DNA of 64,000 bases from Orobanche coerulescens (taxonomy: Eukaryota > Streptophyta > Magnoliopsida > Lamiales > Orobanchaceae). Of this stretch, positions 10,363 through 22,333 are shown in pieces. Within the stretch, counting starts at the first letter, position 1, and each line of letters starts with the position of its first letter. Both the position numbers and the translations under genes were made by a program. The DNA lies in the NCBI GenBank assembly GCA_033398695.1, contig CM065804.1, positions 53,289,501 to 53,353,500 on the forward strand, given 5' to 3'. The notes below the pieces were generated by a model. That model was not told where the DNA came from. It saw only the letters and a program-made list of their open reading frames with translations, and ran no database searches.

Positions 10363-11527
10363 TGTTGGGATAACAAATACCCTGTATCGAAACAGCCAGG
10401 ATAATCAATCCCTGTATCGAATAGTAGTGTTAAGAGGTTTTGACAATATGCCAATACTCAATACAGTAAGGAAACTGTATCGATAAGTTGAAGTGTCAAC
10501 CTGTATCAAAGGCCTGTCACAGATCCAGTATATAGTGGAACCTTTCAGTACAGCAAAGAAGTCTTATAAAAGACTGAGTATGGAAGCTGTCTCGAATTGT
10601 CAATACAGTGATCTTCCATACAGCTCTCAAGAGGGCAAAGAAGGAATCTTCAGAAGTCAAGTCCCGTTGATATAAGAAGTATTTAAATACTCAAAGATAA
10701 AGTATTTAAATACTGTCAGTCAATAGATCTTCAAATCCCGCTAAATCCGGATCGTGCTTTTCATCCCGTTGGAACGGAATCTTGCTCAACGGATTTATCT
10801 CAACGGATATATTTTCCAGAAGACTATATATCTCATCAAGGCGTTGAAGATCAGTCACGAAGCAACCAAGTATCAAAGCTATTAATATATTCATCAGAGC
10901 AAAACATATCTCCAGAAGCTTACTGCAACTCAGGTCTAAGAGATATACCGTGCTCAACATCTTGAACAACACTTCATCAGCTAGAAGCTCATAAAGTTAA
11001 AGTTGTTGTTCATACCCTGTTCTATACTTTGAACAAACCCAGATCAGCCCTGTGTGGACTGAGTAATCATTGCTACTCCAGAACTGTGTGTGAAGGAATT
11101 GCATCGAAGAAGACGAAGCTTCATAACTGTGTGTGAAGAAGCCAGTCAAGCATTAGCTCAAACCAATCTGTTGAACGGTTGAAGCTAAGATCTTTATATC
11201 AATCTGTGTGAATGATATATTGATTGTGTGTTGTTATAATTACGTAGTTGTGTATGTAGTAATTATAATAAACTTTTTACTCATGTGTGGAGGACCAGTG
11301 GACGTAGAAGGGTTTACCTCGAACCACTTTAAATATTGTGTTATTTACCTTCTGCCTTACTTGTTTTAATTACTGTGATTATTTAAGTATACACTGCACA
11401 TCGAGTTACTGTATCCACAGCAACTTACTGTATTTAAGACTTCCGCTACGCACTCAGATTTAAAATCAGTACAGCTTGTTGTTTAAACTACCTTCCAAGC
11501 TGTATCCAGTATACTTAGTGGCCAACA
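10363..11527 (+). repeat. Sire-1 LTR (3' copy)
   Basis: It runs from TGTTGGGATAACA to GTGGCCAACA. It is longer than the 5' copy mainly by 34 bases at 11,057-11,090, flanked by the direct repeat CTGTGTG. The paired AGTATTTAAATACT palindromes recur at about 10,678-10,714. The 3' neighbour is a gypsy LTR fragment. Confidence 0.93.
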
Positions 11528-12758
11528 TCTATGCTGAGGGCGCTGGATCATTGGACGGGTTTTTTCACCCCGTGTTGGTCCGACGGGATCATCTTGGGAT
11601 CTATGCTGAGGGTGCTGGATCATTGGAATACCCACGTTGTGTTGATGTAATCATGTGCATTCTTATCATTGTTGTTATCATGTGTTGTTTCGCATATGTA
11701 TATTATTGGTTATCCACCTCGTGTTGATCTAGTAGGTTCATCTTGGGACCTATGTTGAGGGCGCTGGGTCATGGGATTTCCATTGAGTATACACTGTTGA
11801 TATTGTTTTGAGCATATTGACGTGGTCATATGAGTATGCATTTGTAGGTCTTGTGTTAGGACTGTGTCCGTATTGCATTGTTCTGATCTCGGATTAGACT
11901 GATATGATGTGATTGTCGTGGCACTTCATATCTCGAGGTATGTTCTGTATTTCCTTTGGTATTCGTATTTTGATGGATAATCGGTTATCGTATTGGGATT
12001 TGATGATGTTATTCGATGGATCGTTTTGGTCAGAACTCGTATATTTCCATATCGTGAGTTGATGATGATAGTTTGAGAATCTTGAGTATTGTTTGAGGTA
12101 CAATACAGATATTAGGTTCAAGTTTATTGGTTAATCAAGTACGAGATGTGAAATGTGATAATGGTTATTCTGATGAGAATGACTTGAGTAAGTAAAGTTA
12201 TGGCGGTAAGATTACGCTGGTCGTATTCTTATGTTGTATTCTCATTGGTATGTAATTATTAATGTGATGTGATGGTTATCATTGTTGGACTTTATGGCTG
12301 ACCCCGTCGTGGGATTTCTTTTTAGGTTCTTGGAGTATCGAGCTTGTAGCGGTCGTGAAGAGATGAGCTTCCCGGAGGATACTGGCTAGGACATGTTTTG
12401 TGCATCGAGTTTCTTGATTGGTTCTTGTATTCCACTGCTAGAGTATATTTATGGTTGGTCTTTTTCCGCTGCGTGAGTATTTTAAAATGCTCTTTTGGTA
12501 TCTGGTAGATGAGGTTACTTTGGAAATCGTTTTTCTAAACCTTTGGTGTCGGTTGTTTGGCCTTGCGATTTCAAATGAGTTTTTACGACGGTTTTTGATA
12601 AATGGATTTTATAAGTCTTTGTACATTCTTTTAAGATAGTACCGTCGTTGGCCTCTTGGGCATTTGTAAATGTTTGCGAAAAATTCTTTTAGCCTTGTGG
12701 GTTCCATCTCGGGGCCCACGGCACTGTAATATTTCCGGTTAAATTTGGGGGTGTTACA
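11528..12758 (+). repeat. Truncated gypsy LTR, 3' portion
   Basis: Reverse complement of this stretch matches about 15,975-17,100, so it is the same LTR family in the opposite orientation. It ends in the family terminus GGGGGTGTTACA at 12,758. No primer site follows, so it is either a 3' LTR end or a broken 5' one. Its left part is missing where Sire-1 begins. Three short tandem units built on CTATGCTGAGGGCGCTGG lie at 11,528-11,780. Confidence 0.85.
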
Positions 12759-13049
12759 GCCCAGGTCTGGGCAAAAAGGCAGTACGGATCGCGGCCCGTA
12801 GAGAGTGTGATGCAGCCCCCGGTACAGTTTCTGCCGCATTACTTTGTGACGTGGCCCAGCTCCGTGTGATGCGGCCCTCCACCGAAAAATGTTATTTTGT
12901 CCTGTTTTTCTTCGTTCAAGCTTCAGGACTATAATTTCCTTCAAAACATGTAAACATCATGCAATAGGAGCTCATTTATGCAGAATTACACCAAAATAGG
13001 GATAAAATAATGACAATAAAGCGTACAAAAATACACGTAACAGATAGTT
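12759..13049. other. Unclassified spacer
   Basis: No ORF or recognisable element end. The first 120 bases are GC-rich with repeated GCGGCCC-type words; the rest is AT-rich. It may be the eroded edge of another LTR. Confidence 0.4.
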
Positions 13050-13492
13050 CCCATCCGTTGAGTCATTGTAAACGATTTGCTATTCCAAGGTAGTCGAGGT
13101 ATTTGAATTGGGACTGCCGAGGACGGTGCCCATCCGTGAGTTATTTTTGTCGTGTTGGCCGACTGAAGGCAGCACCTTATTATTCTTGTGAATTTGGTAA
13201 TCTTGGGATCGTTGCCGTTTGTGATTAATTGTTTTTTTGGAGGCTAGTCTCGGCTAGTGCTCGATGGGTAAGTTTGGGGCTTGAACCTTCGCGGTTGGTT
13301 TCCAAACACCTACAGTTCAGTAGGTCACAGTCACTGGGTGATCTCATTATGGGTAAGCTTGGGGCTTGAACCTTCGCGGTTGGTTTTCGAACACCGACTG
13401 TTCAGTAGGTCACAGTCATTGGATGGCCTTATTGTGATACGGCTTTGTGCCGTGGCTTCGGCCCTCATTGTGATACGGCTTTGTGCTGTGGC
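13050..13492 (+). repeat. Second plus-strand gypsy LTR, left part, with two tandem repeats
   Basis: This continues at 29,649 after removal of the nested minus-strand element. It has an 85-bp tandem duplication (units from 13,265 and 13,350, each with GGGGCTTGAACCTTCGCGG). Then 36-bp units (from 13,431 and 13,467) follow, containing GTGATACGGCTTTGTGC and GTGGCTTCGGCCCTCA; these resume at 29,649. The left edge of this LTR is not clear. The target duplication GTGGC occupies 13,488-13,492. Confidence 0.7.
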
Positions 13493-13611
13493 TGTAACAC
13501 CCTCAGATCCTACCGGGAATATTACAGCACCGTGGGCCCCGAGATGGAACCCACAGGGCTAAAAGATATTTTCGCAAACATTTACAAACGCCCAAGAGGC
13601 TAACGACAGTA
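13493..13611 (-). repeat. Remnant of the 3' LTR end
   Basis: Matches 15,975-16,093 closely, then similarity stops abruptly at 13,611. Only the terminal 119 bp of the 3' LTR survives, so a deletion removed the rest and the adjoining internal region. Confidence 0.85.
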
Positions 13612-15957
13612 CTAGAAAGTGACTCCACCATAAAGCCTTAATACGCTTACAATCACAATTCCATGAGTCTCAACAAAATATATCATCTTCGGATGAAATA
13701 ATATATCCGTGTCAATTTCTGTTTGCCTGATTGTATAGTCAAGTCCCAATTCTGATAAAATGAATAATACACGATACATCTGTGAAACAACTGCCAAAAC
13801 AATGACACAAATCCCGAAACATCGACACAAAACTCGAACGCTCATACGATCATCAACAATGATGAACCAACAAATTAACTTAGAATACCATTGACATGAT
13901 AAACTCCAATACGACCAATCCAAAGGTCAAAACACAATTGAGTATATCATCAACATGATAAACTCTAATATAACCATCCAAAGGTCAAAACACAACCGAG
14001 TATATTATAAATATGATAAATTCCAAAATCATCAACGAACGATCAATGATAATCGAGAATACCCTCACACGGTAAGTTCCAACACGATCAATACAGAACC
14101 ACCAAGACAGATATACGGACGAATAAAATTCTCAAAAGGTTACACCAATCACATACAGTGGATCTCAAAGAAACACACCCGACTGGTGATCCTACTCCTC
14201 GGCAAATGAACAATAAGCCGCAAACTGATGAACATGCCGAATCATATATGGAGTGGGAACAATCAATCAATATCCAAAACAACCATCTTGGGGTCACCAT
14301 CCCCAAATCCACACTTACAAAGGAATCATTCAAAAATCGCTATGGTAAAATCGTACTACTACCACACCAATGGAATCACATAGTACGTATGTTCCGGTTT
14401 CACAAAATCCAATGTTCCAAAATCACATCTTGTACATGAATCTACAACACACATCATATTTCTCTTATCTGATCAACCAACCGATTATCCCCGGATAACC
14501 AAACTACCATACTAAAGTTCGAATCTCTATTCATCGTACCATACTGATGTCTTATCCACTTCGTGAGCGACATTCATAACTTCACCATGATATGCACTAT
14601 GCACTAAATGCGTATGTATATCAATCACATTTTTAAAATCAGTTTGAAATCATATAATCTCGTCAAGAAGACAAATTTTCAAAAGTTCTTTCAAGAATTT
14701 CAAAACTCAAAACAAAAATTTTCGTAAGACCAGAAAAATAGTTTTCCAAAAATTAAATCGGCTCACTGCAGTGTCAAGTTCTCGATGAAAATTCTTTTCG
14801 TATACACACGATTAAGTAAATGAAATTATGCCAATGATTAAACACATCCATACTCCTGTATACGAGTTCGTATTGTCACCAACTCCACTGACATTCCATC
14901 GGAAAACCATACGATAGAGTTCGAACATCTCAATATATAGACTCCGATAAAAAACTCCTTTTTCACATATGACCCACAACGTCAACCATTATCCCATCCT
15001 GGATCACCTCAACTATGCTATCAAAAAACATTGAATAATCAACAAATCAAATACAGCGATAGACTATTCGAGAAGTCTCATTTGAACAAACGAATCAAAA
15101 CCCCGAAAGGTAGTAATAAAATGCATAAACGATTTGTAAAGTGTTTTACAAATCTCGGAAATTTTAGAAAATAGAAAAGCCTTTTTAGAACATTAGGGTC
15201 TCAGCCCATATCCCGTTCCACATTACAAGAAGTTTAAGAAGTAGAAATCTCTTTTCAGACCCCAAGTCCTGAGTTACAAAACTATTTCAAAATCGATTGG
15301 GTCTCGGCCCAAAAATCATTTTCCGTAAAACATCCGTGAAACATTCATTTGAAAAGTATCATTTTCAAATGATCAAAAACAATTTCATATATCTCAAAAT
15401 GAACTAACATGACTACATGTTCTTCTCAATAATCCACAGTCCTTCTCCCGAATATACAACTCCGTTTCCAAAATTTAACTGACATATTGATTTCCAAAAT
15501 CATAACTTCTCAAGCTCATCAATCATGTCCCAACTCTGTCACCTTATACTGTAATGCATAATATTCTGCTGAATCTCAAAGCATATCAACTTAGAATGGC
15601 AATACATCTCAATGCAATTCAAAAATCCAAATAATTACAGATCATGAAGCCGACGATTCCCCGTGATACTGGCACATGTCTCAACTCTAGAAAATACTTG
15701 ATACAGATATTTTCAAAACACACATTTTGCAAACTCAATTCAACTCGAGAACACAACACATCTCTATCCGAAGAAACTTGTTAACACCATTTGGAAAAGT
15801 TTACAACCACCCTAGTACCACACTGGTAAATCACATAACACACAAGCCCGAGTGAACAACAAAACCCAGGGCTCTAGAATTCGTCAATCGAAAACTCAAA
15901 TGACGCGACAAATGCATGACTCGAATCGACCCGACTGTCTAGGTTTTCTCAACCTAA
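13612..15957 (-). other. Non-coding internal region of the minus-strand gypsy element
   Basis: No ORF with gag or pol motifs on either strand; longest ORFs are about 100 codons of low-complexity AT-rich sequence. It adjoins a primer site at its right edge, so it is the leader side of the internal region. The element is either a LARD-like non-autonomous form or one that lost its coding part by deletion. Confidence 0.6.
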
Positions 15958-15969
15958 GCTCTAATACCA
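15958..15969 (-). other. Primer binding site, minus strand
   Basis: Plus strand GCTCTAATACCA reads TGGTATTAGAGC on the minus strand, an initiator-tRNA-Met site with one change. It lies five bases inside the LTR end at 15,975, proving the element runs right to left. Confidence 0.87.
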
Positions 15970-15974
15970 TATTC

Positions 15975-18838
15975 TGTAACACCCCCAGATCCGACCGGGA
16001 ATATTACAGCTCCGTGGGCCCCGAGATGGAACCCACAAGGTTAAAAGATATTTTCGCAAACATTTATAAACGCCCAAGAGGCAAACGACAGTACTATCTT
16101 TTAATAACATTCGAAGACTTATAAAATCCATTTATCAAAACCGTCGCAAAATCTCATTTGAAAGGACAAGGCCTGAAATGCCAGAACTCAACAGTTTAAA
16201 AACATATGTTAAGCTATCGCTTACACGTACCGACAAAATAGTTTAGAAAACCCTATCCAAAGTAACTTAAGATAAAAGATAACGAAAGGTCATTTAAAAA
16301 TACTCACGCAGCGGAAAAGACAGCAGTTAAAAATACTCTAGCAGCGGAATACCGCAACTGATCAGGAAACTCAATATACAAATACATGCCCTAGCCAGTA
16401 TCCTCCGGGAAGCTCATCTCTTCACGACCGCTACAAGCTTGATATCCAAGAACCTAAAAACAAATCCCACGACGGGGTCAGCCATAATACCCAACAATGA
16501 TGACGATCACATCACATCAATAGTTACATACCAATGAAAATACTAAGTAAGAATACAACAAATGTAATCTTACCACCATAACTTTACCAACTCGTGATAA
16601 TCATTACCAAAGTTCACATCTCGTACCCTTTCAACAACACAATAAGCTCATACCGAAATATCTGTATTGTATCTCAACAATACCCAAAGTTCTCAAAACA
16701 TTATCATAACTCACTGTTACGAAATCTACTAACTCTGTCCAACCCAATCCATCGGGTAACCTCATCACATCGCAACACGATAATCGATTGTCCCTCAAAA
16801 GACAACTACCAAAGGAAATACGGAACATACCTCGAGATGCACAATACCACGACAATCATGTCAGTCTAATCCGAGATCAGATCAATACAACATACGGACA
16901 CGGTCCTAACGCAAAACCTACAAATACATACTCATATGACAACATCAATATGCTCACATCAAGAACAACAATGTATACTCAACGACCCAGCGCACACAGC
17001 TATAGATTCCCATGATGATCCCGTCGGACCAACGCATGGTGGAATTACCTGTCCAGTGATCCAGTGCACCAGCTATAGATTCCCATGATGATCCCGTCGG
17101 ACCAACGCATGATGGACATATGACAACAATTTACAACTGCACAAAACAACAATACACAATGCACGACAACAACAATACACAAATGCATCACAACATGATC
17201 GACACAAAATGACAAAAATGATATATTACTTGCCCCGAGTCCTTCGAGAGCAATCTCGATGTCAAAACCATCACCAGCAATTATCCTCAATATTCGACGG
17301 TCCCAAATGTCACGGACGGTAGATAATTCATGTCTTCAGCTATAACACAAGGTATCCTCGATACCCAATTATACCAATAACAAAAGTGAATCATATACAT
17401 TATGATTTAAATTCCCAAAAATCTGAAAACAACGTACAATTCCAAATCTCCAGTGTTCACAATTATAATCATTTTTATACGAATTATAAATGAATGAAAT
17501 CGAAACCATTCATTAAATATTATAAATTATGCAAGTAATACTTGCCTCGATACCAACATGATGATGATGAAGCCGCTACAAATTCCATTGCCTTCGTCTA
17601 CGAGCTCCTCATCCCCGACCAAAGCAATCCACGAACATTCTTGAACATGACCGCAAAGCATGGTTCTAATCACCGATCAATAATCTCAACCTATTACAGT
17701 AATCGATTAACACACATTCGATAATAATCAATTCCTAATATAACCAATCAATCAAACTCAACGGCTCAACAATATCCCGACTAAACATAAATCCGAACAA
17801 CCTGAATCAATTAATCATGAACTCATAACCACGATATGTTTCCATAATCCGATAATCATATCAACGATCAACTCATCTCGATAACAAGGATTACATAAAA
17901 TACTCTATTCTGAATTCATACGAAATAAAACGATTCCTCCTTAGGATATTAGTATCGGCATAATCGACAGTCCGAACTACCCAAATAGTTCAATACCATT
18001 GAGAATCTTGTTATAAGATTAACTATAATCTTCCAGGATTCAAAACTGTTATCATGATTCGTATTTCGTCCAGAACATACGAATTCTACCACTACAATCA
18101 ACATAACTTTGGTTTCAATCCTCAAATCCATGATTATACTTAAAACCATTATGTATCCTATCACATCTTCCTCTTTGATGTGATAAATTTACCAAGAACA
18201 TCAAGAACATCAAGAACACCTTGATTCCATAATCATGTTTATAGCAAATAACATAATTGAAGACATAAACCATCGTATCCTTCAACATATAATTCATATA
18301 ACCTCAAGAATCGTAACAACAACACCATAATCATCTTCATACGAATCAATCATTAATAATAACATCAAAATCCGAATTCAAGGTGTAGAGTTCATCAACA
18401 TACCTCAAGAACATGAATAACACAATCAAACTCTTCAAGAATCATCAATATATTCATATTCAAGCCTCAAATCCATGCTTCCAAGCTTTTAACCAAGTTA
18501 GAAGAGATTAAATCTCACTTTCATGTACAAAGGGACGAAGTTTGGAGGAAGGAAAGGTTTTTCTCTCGTGAAGAAATGAGGAACCGTTCCTTATTTTATA
18601 ACCTGCACAGCCATTATGTACGTTATCAATCAACAATAACGTACGTAATGCTTCCTTACATACGCTACCGGTCCTTCATAGCGTACGTAACATCATTCTA
18701 GAACTCACTGACTTGTTTCATTCGATCGATTACGTACGTAACACTTGTTCCATAGCGTACGTAATACGTACGTTGACTTGCTATAGTAAAATACATGTTT
18801 AACGTACATAATGTACCACACATAACGTATGTTAACCA
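15975..18838 (-). repeat. 5' LTR of the minus-strand gypsy element, left segment
   Basis: Starts TGTAACACCCCC, the reverse of the family terminus GGGGGTGTTACA. 16,886-18,836 is repeated in the same orientation at 27,086-29,103. On the minus strand there is a TATA box (TATAAAATAA, 18,591-18,600) preceded, at 18,613-18,836, by about ten TTACGTACGTAA-like palindromes and followed about 190 bp on by a splice-donor-like GAG/GTATGTT at 18,403. Similarity to the right copy stops at about 18,838, where Sire-2 pol sequence begins. Confidence 0.85.
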
Positions 18839-18840
18839 AT

Positions 18841-20166
18841 ATCTCATAGAAGGTGATAGATATCCTAACTGGATAAGTGAAGCTATAAGGATTCAGAAGG
18901 AGGGATGTCTATATGATAGATTGGAACACAGGAACTCCTAATACCTGTTTTCCATCTAAGACAATAGCTGATAATGGATGGCAGTGGCACAAGAGACTAT
19001 GTCACCTGAATTTCAAAGCCATCAACAAGATTAGTTCTCAAAAGCTAGTCAGAGGACTTCCAGAAGAAGTATTCAAGAAGAAAGCTCTCTATAATGCGTG
19101 TCAGAAAGCAAAGCAAACAAGAGAATCATTCAAGCCAGTTCAACCTACCACTCTTACAACAAGGATCTTAGATCTACTACACATGGATCTATTTGGTCCC
19201 ATCAAGCCAATGACCTTAAGTGGCATAAAGCACGCTCTAGTAGTTGTAGATGACTACTCAAGATACACATGGGTTGCTTTTCTCTATAAAAAAAGTGAAA
19301 CTCTAACCAAGTTACGTGAGCTGCTAAGGAGGATCCAGAATGAGAAATCTCTCTCAATCATCAAGATAATATCAGATAGAGGAAGAGAATTTCTCAACAA
19401 GGCAATCACTGATTACAATGATCAGAATGAGATCCAGCATGAAGTCTCTGCAGCCAGGACCCCTCAGTAGAATCGTGTTGTTGAAAGAAGGAACAGAACA
19501 TTGAAGGAAGCTGCCAGGTCTATGATTGCTGAAGCAGACCTGCCCAAGAGGTTCTGGGCTGAAGCTGTCAACGCAGCATGTCACACTCAGAGCAGGAGCA
19601 TGATAGTAGGGAGACATGGAAAAACTCCCTATGAGGTTTGAAATGACAGAAGACCAATTGTTGCATATTTTCATATTTTTTGTTGTAAGTGTTTCATCCA
19701 AAACAATGGTAAAACCCAACTAAATGCCTTTGATGCTAAAACTGATGATGGTCTCTTTATGGGATACTCACAAAGAAGCAAGGCATATAGAGTTTTTAAT
19801 AAAAGAACCTTAGTTATGGAGGAAACATCTCATGTTATATTTGATGAAACTACTGCTGAGTACAGGAAAAAGGTGGAGCTGATAGAGAATAAGCTCAAAT
19901 CTGCAACCCTAGAAGAAGTCATTGTCCATGACACAGGAATGGTGGACTCACCTGTAGACCAGCCTGAAGACCCAACTGCAGATCAGACAGGACCACAAAA
20001 CCTACCTGATCCAGTTGCTGCTGATAAAGACCAATCTATAGCTGATAAAGACCCATCTGCAGACCAGACCAGATCCCAACCTGCAGATGACAAGACGAGA
20101 GCTGTTCCAGTTGCAGACCAAGGAGATCAGATCCAAGCTGATGCTGAGAGAGGAGAAATCCACTAA
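18841..20166 (+). pseudogene. Sire-2 integrase (broken)
   Basis: Frame 1 throughout. It begins in the zinc region (WQWHKRLCHLNF, then CQKAK where CxxC is expected; the first Cys reads YNAC). The integrase core keeps DDE residues: MDLFGP, ISDRGREF and ERRNRTLKEA. Breaks: TAG 19,468-19,470 inside the TPQ-N-VVERR motif (fits CAG to TAG), and a TGA after PYEV near 19,639 (fits TGG to TGA). The C-terminal part contains repeats rich in DQ and DP (VDQPEDPTADQTGPQ), an acidic linker before RT. It ends at a TAA in GEIH. Confidence 0.9.
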
Positions 20167-21872
20167 ATCAAATCTACAGGGGGAACAGACCCTGAAGAAG
20201 AAGACATTACTAAGTGTATCAAAGATAATTTTATCCAACAGATCATTGGGTAGCTAACTGATGGAGTCAAGACAAGACAGTCTACTCTACCCGTAGGAAT
20301 GGCAATGTTTTCATGCTTTATGACCCAAATAGAACCCAAGACAACAGAGCAAGCCCTGAAAGACTACTCATGGATCAATGCAATGCAAGAAGAGCTTAAT
20401 CAGATGGAAAGAAACAATGTTTGGGAACTAACAAACAAACCAGATCATAAAAAGATTATTGGCACCAAATGGGTGTACAAGAACAAATGCGATGAAGATG
20501 GAGCTGTTATTAGGAATAAAGCCAGACTTCTTGCTAAAGTCTATGCAAAATGTGAAGGGATAGATTTTGATGAAACTTATGCACATGTTGCACGATTAGA
20601 ATCCATCAGACTCTTCCTTGCATATACAACATTCAAAGATTTCATAGTCTACCAGATGGATGTAAAGAGTGCCTTTCTCAATGGAATTATAGAAGAAGAA
20701 GTATATATGGAGCAACCCCCTGGTTTTATTAAAGGAGACAAAGTCTACAAGCTTTTGAAAGCTCTATATGGACTCAAGCAGGCACCAAGAGCATGGTATG
20801 AAACGTTATCCGTGTTTCTCGAGAAGAATGGATTCAGCAAAGGCAAGATGGACAAAACCCTATTCAGAGTGGAGCATGAAGACCACATATTATTAGTCCA
20901 AATATATGTGGATGATATCATATTTGGCTCAACCAATCCAGAGCTATGTGAGAAATTCTCAAATATCATGCAAGGATAATTTGAGATGAGCATGATGGGC
21001 AAGCTTAATTTCTTTCTAGGACTGCAAGTTAAGCAGATGGAAAATGGAATTTTCATCAACCAGGCCAAATACACCAGAGATCTAATCAAGATATTTGGAA
21101 TGGAATTAGCCAAATCAGCAAAAATTCCTATGGGCACAAGCACACATCTAGATTCAGATGAAGAAGGCATATCAGTGGACTCAACCCACAACAGAGGACT
21201 CATTGGATCACTTCTTTATCTGACTGCAAGCAGGCCAGATGTTTCATACGCTATAGAAGTATGTGCACGATTCCAGTCTAGACCCAAGCAGTCACACCTG
21301 GAAGCAGCTAAGAGAATCATCAAATATCTCAAGTCTACCATTAATATCGGTTTATGGTATCCTAAAGATGACAAATTTGAGCTCTCAGGATACTCAGATG
21401 TAGATTTCGCAGGTTGCAAGATTAATAGGAAAAGCAGTAGTGGAACGTGTCAATTCCTAGGAACCAGACTGATATCCTGGTTTAGCGAGAAGCAGATATC
21501 TAATCTATCTCAACAATAGAGTCAGAATATCTCGTTGCAGGTAGCTGCAGTGCCCAGATCTTGTGGATCAGACAACAGCTAAGGGATTACAACATAATTG
21601 CAAATGAAGTCCCAATTTGGTGTGACAACAATAGTGCAATTGCAATCACCAATAATCCGGTATTGCACTCAAGGACGAAGCACATTGATGTTAAGCATCA
21701 TTTCATAAGAGACCACATGCTTAATAAGAGAGTCAAAGTTGAAAGAGTCAGCACAGAATATCAAATTGCTGACATTTTCATAAAACCTTTACAAGAAGAA
21801 AGGTTTTTGGAGATGAGCAGGGAACATGGATTACTAGATTGGGAATCTAGTACAGACAAGAAAGCTACCTGA
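20167..21872 (+). pseudogene. Sire-2 reverse transcriptase and RNase H (broken)
   Basis: RT is open at 20,299-20,979 with [33 protein letters not shown] and YVDDIIFGSTN. A TAA follows MQG, then the same frame continues to 21,519 (FEMSMMGKLNFFLGLQVKQ, GSLLYLTASRPD, ISWFSEKQ). A frameshift near 21,505 moves the RNase H tail to frame 0 (IESEYLVAGS, CDNNSAIAITNNP, RTKHIDVKHHFIRDH), ending in WESSTDKKAT at 21,872. Only a few breaks separate these blocks, fewer than in Sire-1 pol. Confidence 0.92.
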
Positions 21873-22333
21873 AGACCAGATCAGACGAGCAAAGGAAGTT
21901 ACCTGATCAGACCAGACGAAAACATGAAGGACGGACTAAGCTGACCACAGGCATCAGAACCTACCTGGAGCAGACAAGGAGAGTTACCTGATGCAGAGCA
22001 GTCAAACAGTCAACGGTCAACCAGCTAAGTTTTCTAATTTTGACCGACTACTGAATATTTTTATAATTATTTAGTTACATGTGGCAATCCCACGTTCACG
22101 ATTACACGATGACAAGCTAGCATGCTTACACGTTCACACGACCCCACTAATTTAAAATTTGAACCGACTCAAAATTATAATAATATTAAATTCCAAACGT
22201 CGCTTCAATTCCTTTTTAAATACAAAAAAGTCGTTTCACTTTACCTTCCTCACGCTTACGAACCCTAATTTTCACAGAGCAAAAAACCATTTCGAATTTT
22301 CATACACTCGGAAGAAATTTTTCTTGCGCAGAA
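21873..22333 (+). promoter_or_regulatory. Sire-2 spacer before the extra ORF
   Basis: Non-coding. The first 150 bases hold repeats of CAGACCAGA/ACCTGATCAGA words. A TATA-like TTTAAATA lies at about 22,215-22,222, 119 bp upstream of the extra ORF ATG, followed by a pyrimidine-rich leader. The layout parallels Sire-1 and Sire-3. Confidence 0.5.

Larger units (their letters stand above)
1..11527 (+). mobile_element. Sire-1: Sirevirus-type Ty1/copia array with shared LTRs
   Basis: The order is internal tail (1-275), LTR, full internal region, LTR. Internal order is primer site, gag, protease, integrase, RT, RNase H, then a long extra ORF, which is Ty1/copia order. The Sirevirus assignment rests on the gag and RT type, the extra ORF after pol, and several polypurine-tract-like motifs between pol and the 3' LTR (a published Sirevirus hallmark). 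Gag and pol are broken by frameshifts and stops, so the copy is not autonomous. The right edge abuts a gypsy LTR fragment at 11,528, suggesting insertion into it; the left flank is outside the window, so no target duplication can be checked. Confidence 0.9.

Noticed and set aside
13612..15957. Host gene in the long stretch without gag or pol
   Set aside because: No long ORF, no splice-consistent exon series or domain; the stretch is bounded by LTR sequence and a primer site.
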